DNA of 64,000 bases from Podarcis raffonei (taxonomy: Eukaryota; Chordata; Lepidosauria; Squamata; Lacertidae): NCBI RefSeq assembly GCF_027172205.1, contig NC_070614.1:49106001-49170000 (forward strand), given 5' to 3'. Below the pieces are notes generated by a model. It had not been told where the DNA came from. It was given only the letters and a program-made list of their open reading frames with translations, and did no database searches. Position 1 is the stretch's first letter, and the number at the start of each line of letters is the position of its first letter. This document shows positions 61,501 through 64,000 of the stretch, piece after piece. Made by a program: the position numbers and the translations under genes.

Positions 61501-64000
61501 AGCCTCCACCCTCCACTGCCCGGGTCGCTCGGCCTCGGATACTTACTTTTCGCTGTGCCGCTGTTCGGACGGGCGGTGTGGCTCCGAGGCAGGGACCCCG
61601 GTGTCAAGGCCACTGGCCTCCATTGGAGTGGGGGGCTCTGGGCTGCCCTGTGGGGAAAGGCTTAGTTTAGCAGGAAGAGGCCACACTGTGAGGGTCTCAA
61701 TACCTCCCCCGCCCTGCATGTGCCTCCCCCTCCAAAAACGATGCACACCCCGCCCTGCAACCCTTCCTCTCCCCCATTCCGTACTCGCTCTGGAACTGTC
61801 ATCTCCATCTCCTCCTCCTCCTCCTCCTGCTGTTCCTGCTCCTGGCCATGGCTGGGGTGTCTCTGGGGCTCCGAAGGCAGGGGAAGGGTGTTTCTTCGCT
61901 TTTCCCTTGGGCTTGAAGACCCATCTTGCTGGGTCTGTGGGCTGTGGCGTGGGGGGCTCTCCCCTGTCGGGGAGGTCTCTTTGGTGTGGGGGTAGCTGCT
62001 ACCGTCCCTTGAGGCTTCAGGGCTACGGGACTGAAAGCAGAAAAACAGGTGGTTTGGTTTTTTTAGATGGCCGGCTCCAGCCTGCCCACCTGAAGAAGGC
62101 TGCATTGAAATGAGAAATAATCCACAGACACATACACCTCCCCTGCTGCTCACAAGCCGGGGAAGGCGCAATCACGAAGCAAGCTTGTGACTGGATTAAA
62201 GGAAAGTAAACTGAGCCAGTCAATTAATTGATTAAATCCGCAACCTGAGAAAGAATAATAGTTTGGGGGAACATGCTTTCTTTGCTTTTAGATGATGATT
62301 CACCAATGTGTCACAGCCGGTATAATTTCAGAAAAGCTCTGGCTCTCCCATTAAAGAGGGAACACCTCTTAAGATGTTTGCCATTTGAACGTGTATTTGA
62401 TTTGATTTTTAAAGCTGCTTGCAGGCAAGGTGGGGTTATTTATTTTTTTTACTAGCACAAATGATTTTTAAAGCAAGTTTTAGATCGCTCCGAATAAAAT
62501 GACTATCAATACGGCAGTGCTCACAAGAGGCTCATAGCTCTCAGCGCCCTTGAATATGCTTTATAGCTAACAGCTATTGAGAATGGTTGTGTGGACAGAA
62601 TAGCCTAGCATCTAAAGTTATGAATCCTTAAATATGGACAAGAAAACAAATAATGCACTGAGACAGGATTGTTGCTTTTCTTTTTTGAAGAAAAAGAAAC
62701 CCCTCTTCCACACACCCCCTGGGTTTCAAACGCCCGGTGCAAATTCAGTTTTCATGCAAGACTTACAACGCATATTTTTAAGTTCTTCAAGGCAAGCTCT
62801 GCCTTACACCAGGGACTGAAAAATTTGGCCAGAGGCAAGTGGTAGGCGCCTGAAGCTTGGCAAGCTCCGCCCATGATCTCCCATGGATTAGCTTGCCCTG
62901 AGCTAGGAATGCCTGTTTGTTCTTAAGCAGCATCTTGCTTTGAGCCAGACACTCCTCAAATGCCCAGTCTCACAGCAGCTTCAAACAAGGCTCTGGTGAT
63001 TTAAGCAGGGGGCAGCATCTAGACACAGAGATCAAATGCTGAGCTGCTAGCCATGGGCCTGTTTCACCCCGTCGGAGCACATTCGTTGCCCAGAAGTCAG
63101 GGAAGGACCAGAATTGAGCACGTTTCCAGGGGAGAAAAACACTGCCCTGCTGCTCTGGAAACTTCATCTACTGTTTGAAGCCCAAAGACTGCTAAGCAGC
63201 AGCAGAAGACATCAGATAATCTCATGTATGGGAACGCTGCTTGTAGCCTGGTAAGTGAGCAGTGTTCTTCAACTCGGGGTGCCCAGATGTTGTTGAACTA
63301 CAACTCCCATAAGGCAGAGCTGGGGGGGGGAGAGGATGGGAGTTGTAGTCCAAGAACACCTGGGGTCACTGGCCTAGGGGAAGCTGCCACAACAGAGAAA
63401 GGGCACTTATACACACCACTGATGACCAAGGGGCTGGCTAATTACAAGGTGCTTTGAAACACCTGCCAAATGTATTGATTCTCATTTCCCTAATTAAAAC
63501 AACAACAACGAGAAGGGGGCGGGGAACCACACACGAAAACCCTGGTGGCCCCCATGGATAAAAAGACTGAGCTGAAGTGGAGGAGAGCTGGATTCAAATC
63601 CTTCCTGCTGGGAAAGGTGCCCTCAACAGGTTGAAGTGGTAATAAAGTAAGACGCAAATCCTACAGGAAAAGGGGAAAGTACTAGGCAGAGGAAGAGGGG
63701 GGCGGCAGGTGTTCAAGAAACCACTCTGACTCTCTGGAAAAATTGCACAATGGGACTATCCAACCAGGACTGAATCTGTGATCCTGAACAGACACAATAA
63801 TCCAGTGTGGGAAGCCCAGCTTTTTTGCCTTCAAGTGACTCAGGAAGAAACTGGGCACTCACCTTTCTGCTGCTGCCGCTGCTGGAAGGCGACCGGGACC
63901 GCGACCTGGAGCGAGACCTGGAGCAGGAGCTGCTGTGCCGCTCGGAGCCAGAGCGGGACGGGGACCCCGAGGCCCGCCGCTTCCTGGCGGGCGACTCGGA
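43227..64000 (-). CDS. ACIN1: Acinus (apoptotic chromatin condensation inducer 1), 3' part
   Basis: A nuclear RNA-binding scaffold of the ASAP complex (with RNPS1 and SAP18) that joins the exon junction complex, acts in splicing, and is cut by caspase-3 in apoptosis. Fourteen coding exons lie in the window: 2199 bp, 732 residues plus stop, with all phases closed. In order: an RS-rich segment, Ser/Pro/Glu-rich linkers, [26 protein letters not shown], the RRM ([20 protein letters not shown] to [11 protein letters not shown]), the caspase motif DELD, an RE-rich coiled region ([20 protein letters not shown]), the RSB motif ([20 protein letters not shown]) and a C-terminal RS tail ending GGRR. The SAP domain and N-terminal exons lie beyond 64000. 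The sequence matches my memory of human ACIN1 closely through the RRM and RSB. CDH24 lies downstream on the same strand. No breaks were seen. Confidence 0.96.
44032..44132 (-). CDS. ACIN1: ACIN1 exon with the RSB motif
   Basis: 101 bp. It encodes [20 protein letters not shown], then [14 protein letters not shown]. This is the short motif that holds RNPS1 and SAP18 together in the ASAP complex; every core residue I remember from mammals is kept. Donor gtaaga. Confidence 0.96.
44494..44514. repeat. (CA)n microsatellite
   Basis: Short CA run 24 bp from the donor of the neighbouring ACIN1 exon, on its intronic side. Confidence 0.85.
44538..44856 (-). CDS. ACIN1: ACIN1 exon: caspase-site P-side end and RE-rich coil
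   Basis: 319 bp. It starts [16 protein letters not shown], whose first two residues finish the DELD caspase motif begun by the upstream exon. It then encodes [40 protein letters not shown] and [10 protein letters not shown]. High Arg/Glu content suggests a single long helix. Confidence 0.95.
45000..45340 (+). repeat. Old CR1-like LINE remnant, sense
   Basis: The phrases ctttcagagagaatggagac and accttgagaacaggacaccg with acttaggttcccattgggac resemble LINE 3' text. Strongly decayed. Confidence 0.35.
45775..47090 (+). repeat. CR1-like LINE 3' region, split by a MITE
   Basis: ggatattgcaaaattggaaa with ggagaagggcaagcaaaaca is CR1 3' text. After the MITE at 46033-46764 it resumes with gcagttggaggtagcaatgc, gcatctggttggccaaagca and the end ggcctgatccagcaacgctc. 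The target site gaaagTActtctt is restored by removing the MITE. Confidence 0.6.
46033..46764. mobile_element. TA-type MITE with CCGTATTTTTCG ends
   Basis: 732 bp. The left end ccgtatttttcgctctataa and right end atggtgcaaaaaatacgg are imperfect inverse copies, with TA on each side. The inner ends repeat the phrase ataacacgcac. No transposase frame. Tigger/pogo-like affiliation is inferred from the TA site and end text. Confidence 0.75.
47276..47383 (-). CDS. ACIN1: ACIN1 exon: second half of the RRM
   Basis: 108 bp, 36 codons, phase 0 at both ends. It encodes [20 protein letters not shown] then [18 protein letters not shown] corresponds to the RNP1 strand end. The final DE starts the DELD caspase site. 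Confidence 0.97.
48036..48383 (-). repeat. Squamate tRNA-derived SINE in an ACIN1 intron
   Basis: The minus strand opens with cgcggtggcgctgtgggtta, has the B-box region ggtttgaatccc, and ends ccctttacctt. The 11-bp direct repeat agcccactgta flanks it (48025-48035 and 48384-48394). It lies 195 bp from an ACIN1 exon, in the same orientation as the gene. Confidence 0.88.
48578..48685 (-). CDS. ACIN1: ACIN1 exon: first half of the RRM
   Basis: 108 bp, 36 codons, phase 0 at both ends. It encodes [36 protein letters not shown]. Nearly identical to mammals as remembered. Confidence 0.97.
48787..48932 (-). CDS. ACIN1: ACIN1 exon: pre-RRM linker and RNP2 strand
   Basis: 146 bp. It encodes [38 protein letters not shown] and SSIVHICNL, the first RRM strand. 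It enters after one base of a Val codon. Confidence 0.97.
49042..49192 (-). CDS. ACIN1: ACIN1 exon: Glu-rich linker
   Basis: 151 bp. It encodes [20 protein letters not shown], then a Pro/Val-rich [17 protein letters not shown]. The Glu run is encoded by a GAG/GAA repeat and may vary in length between individuals. Confidence 0.95.
50085..50240 (-). CDS. ACIN1: ACIN1 exon: [20 protein letters not shown] segment
   Basis: 156 bp, 52 codons, phase 0 at both ends. It includes [20 protein letters not shown] and [11 protein letters not shown], matching the conserved mammalian block upstream of [11 protein letters not shown]. Confidence 0.96.
50341..50486 (-). CDS. ACIN1: ACIN1 exon: [10 protein letters not shown] segment
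   Basis: 146 bp. It encodes [20 protein letters not shown] then [20 protein letters not shown] and SITTESLK. The basic RKRRW block is a probable nuclear-localisation patch. Confidence 0.96.
51350..51395 (-). CDS. ACIN1: ACIN1 46-bp exon: [15 protein letters not shown]
   Basis: Very short exon, fifteen codons plus one base. The canonical acceptor (ctgcag) and donor (gtaagt), together with the in-phase join on both sides, support it despite its size. [11 protein letters not shown] matches the conserved block in other vertebrates. Confidence 0.92.
51410..51490. repeat. (GA)n purine tract beside the 46-bp exon
   Basis: Plus-strand run of AG/GA and GGA units ending 15 bases from the exon; on the gene strand it is a long pyrimidine tract that could serve as an extended polypyrimidine signal. 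Confidence 0.7.
51920..51985 (-). repeat. CR1-like tail, antisense
   Basis: tcctagaatcacagaaggaa followed by catccagtccaacccctgca, a solitary tail copy. Confidence 0.5.
52202..52454. mobile_element. TA-type MITE family B (CTCGCAAGACGAA interior)
   Basis: Bounded by TA. The ends cagtggtgactcgcaagacg and cgtcttgcgaggtaccactg are inverse copies. The unit cgcaagacgaa is repeated many times in both directions, so the interior is built of one short word. The outermost eight bases match family A. Confidence 0.85.
52571..52802. mobile_element. TA-type MITE family C, family-A ends with different interior
   Basis: The ends cagtggtacctcgggtta and ttaaaccgaggtaccactg are near-perfect inverse copies, as in family A. 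The middle (gtttggcttccgtttggctt, aacttccggttttgcggagg) is not found in family A. Confidence 0.75.
53465..53545 (+). repeat. CR1-like tail, sense
   Basis: gattcctgaattgcaggggg followed by ttggactagatggcccctgg and a terminal ttatgattctgca, in the large ACIN1 intron. Confidence 0.6.
54600..56300 (+). promoter_or_regulatory. Promoter-like, exon-like segment inside an ACIN1 intron
   Basis: CCAAT boxes lie at 54634-54638, 54679-54683 and 54907-54911 on the plus strand, and an X-box-like gtatctaggcaac lies at 54659-54671. About 1.4 kb of CpG-containing, repeat-free DNA follows, with AATAAA near 55647. The plus-strand open frames are short and have no recognised family. It could be an antisense non-coding transcript or another ACIN1 promoter; function unknown. 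Confidence 0.3.
57426..57564 (-). CDS. ACIN1: ACIN1 exon: first exon shared by long and short forms
   Basis: 139 bp. It encodes [38 protein letters not shown] and EDEEKKE. It can be entered from the long-form exon at 61547 (AA plus T gives Asn) or from the short-form start exon at 59388 (GG plus T gives Gly); both keep the frame. Confidence 0.93.
57900..58300. other. ACIN1 intron, nothing recognised
   Basis: Pyrimidine/adenine-rich intron DNA; no exon or repeat recognised. Confidence 0.4.
58350..59340. repeat. Kilobase-scale polypurine tract (plus strand)
   Basis: Nearly continuous G/A-rich DNA on the plus strand, built of GGA, GAGA and GGAAG words, including a GGA run at 58867-58892. On the gene strand it is transcribed as a long pyrimidine-rich intron just downstream of the short-form start exon. 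Confidence 0.75.
58980..59760 (-). promoter_or_regulatory. ACIN1: CpG island, promoter of the short ACIN1 form
   Basis: Dense CpG and GC content around the start exon at 59388-59413, with many GGGCGG-like Sp1 words (for example near 59150 and 59480). No TATA box stands out. The position inside the gene, at an in-phase alternative first exon, indicates an internal promoter. Confidence 0.65.
59388..59413 (-). CDS. ACIN1: ACIN1 alternative first coding exon (Acinus-S-like start)
   Basis: 26 bases encode MLLSESKG plus two bases of Gly, followed by a perfect-looking donor (gtgagac). Joined to the exon at 57426-57564 it gives 579 residues plus stop, close to the 583 residues I recall for human Acinus-S, whose N-terminus begins similarly. 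The isoform lacks the SAP domain and the RS-rich part. Confidence 0.8.
60120..60235 (+). repeat. CR1-like LINE 3' end, sense
   Basis: The phrases tatctggttggccactgtga and acctgatccagccagctctc match the ends at 26.1 and 46.9 kb. Confidence 0.6.
60240..61205. other. ACIN1 intron, nothing recognised
   Basis: No exon, RNA gene or named repeat was recognised. Confidence 0.4.
61210..61265 (+). repeat. CR1-like tail, sense
   Basis: gaattcctgcattgcagggg then gatggccaactctatgattc, a short tail fragment. Confidence 0.55.
61547..61647 (-). CDS. ACIN1: ACIN1 exon: [17 protein letters not shown] segment
   Basis: 101 bp. It encodes [33 protein letters not shown]. Enters in phase 0 and leaves with two bases of a codon. 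It belongs to the long form only. Acceptor ccacag, donor gtaagt. Confidence 0.9.
61785..62030 (-). CDS. ACIN1: ACIN1 exon: Ser/Pro-rich with Glu run
   Basis: 246 bp, 82 codons, phase 0 at both ends. It encodes [40 protein letters not shown], then [20 protein letters not shown] and MEMTVPER. The EEEEEE run is a GAG/GAA repeat. Low-complexity, so placed mainly by splice sites and phase. Confidence 0.88.
62240..63250. other. ACIN1 intron, nothing recognised
   Basis: AT-richer intron DNA without recognised repeats or exons. Confidence 0.4.
63265..63370. mobile_element. Palindromic hAT-like MITE
   Basis: The arms gttgttgaactacaactccc and gggagttgtagtccaagaac are inverse copies around a G run. 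Same family as 21950. Confidence 0.6.
63863..64000 (-). CDS. ACIN1: ACIN1 exon: RS-rich segment, cut by window edge
   Basis: At least 138 bp, 46 codons, continuing beyond the window. It encodes [20 protein letters not shown], then [20 protein letters not shown], an SR-type phosphorylation domain. Donor gtgagt, phase 0. Confidence 0.9.

Noticed and set aside
61373-62113. 246-codon plus-strand open frame over ACIN1 exons
   Set aside because: Antisense shadow of the two real minus-strand ACIN1 exons at 61547 and 61785.
1-64000. CRISPR array, prokaryotic operon or phage content
   Set aside because: Spliced vertebrate genes, SINEs, LINEs and hAT elements throughout; no spaced direct-repeat array of the CRISPR kind.

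Overview
This window is vertebrate nuclear DNA. The repeat landscape points to a squamate reptile, probably a lizard: tRNA-derived SINEs with target duplications, CR1-type and L1 LINE ends, and many hAT and TA-duplicating mariner/Tigger-like MITEs. The species cannot be named from the sequence alone. Two genes are certain, both on the minus strand and in the order ACIN1 then CDH24 in the direction of transcription. From memory this is the same order and orientation as the human 14q11.2 neighbourhood.

At 1.4-21.6 kb lies CDH24, a type II classical cadherin. Eleven coding exons are resolved to the base (2452-21555). Their lengths sum to 2385 bp, which is 794 residues plus stop with every splice phase consistent. 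The protein has a signal peptide, short propeptide with a RSRR cleavage site, five EC domains, one membrane span and a catenin-binding tail. Its introns are full of MITEs, LINE ends, an L1 fragment and one fossil LTR.

At 21.6-42.8 kb there is no coding gene. The flanks (21.6-31 kb and 38-42.8 kb) are repeat-rich. The middle (about 31.1-37.9 kb) is nearly repeat-free, GC/CpG-rich and dotted with short AT-rich homeodomain-like islands. It holds a candidate non-coding first exon of CDH24 ending at 34105, so much of this gap may be the 5' intron, promoter and enhancers of CDH24.

At 42.8-64 kb lies the 3' part of ACIN1 (Acinus), with its 5' part outside the window. Fourteen coding exons are resolved, 732 codons plus stop, all in phase. 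A separate start exon at 59388-59413 inside a CpG island splices in phase to the common exons and gives a 579-residue short form, close to human Acinus-S. The RRM, the caspase site DELD, the RSB motif that binds RNPS1 and SAP18, and the RE/RS-rich tail are all visible.

No wholly new system was found. The items most worth a second look are the repeat-free regulatory block, an unexplained promoter-like segment inside an ACIN1 intron (54.6-56.3 kb), three MITE families that share termini but not interiors, and several clean nested insertions with readable target duplications.
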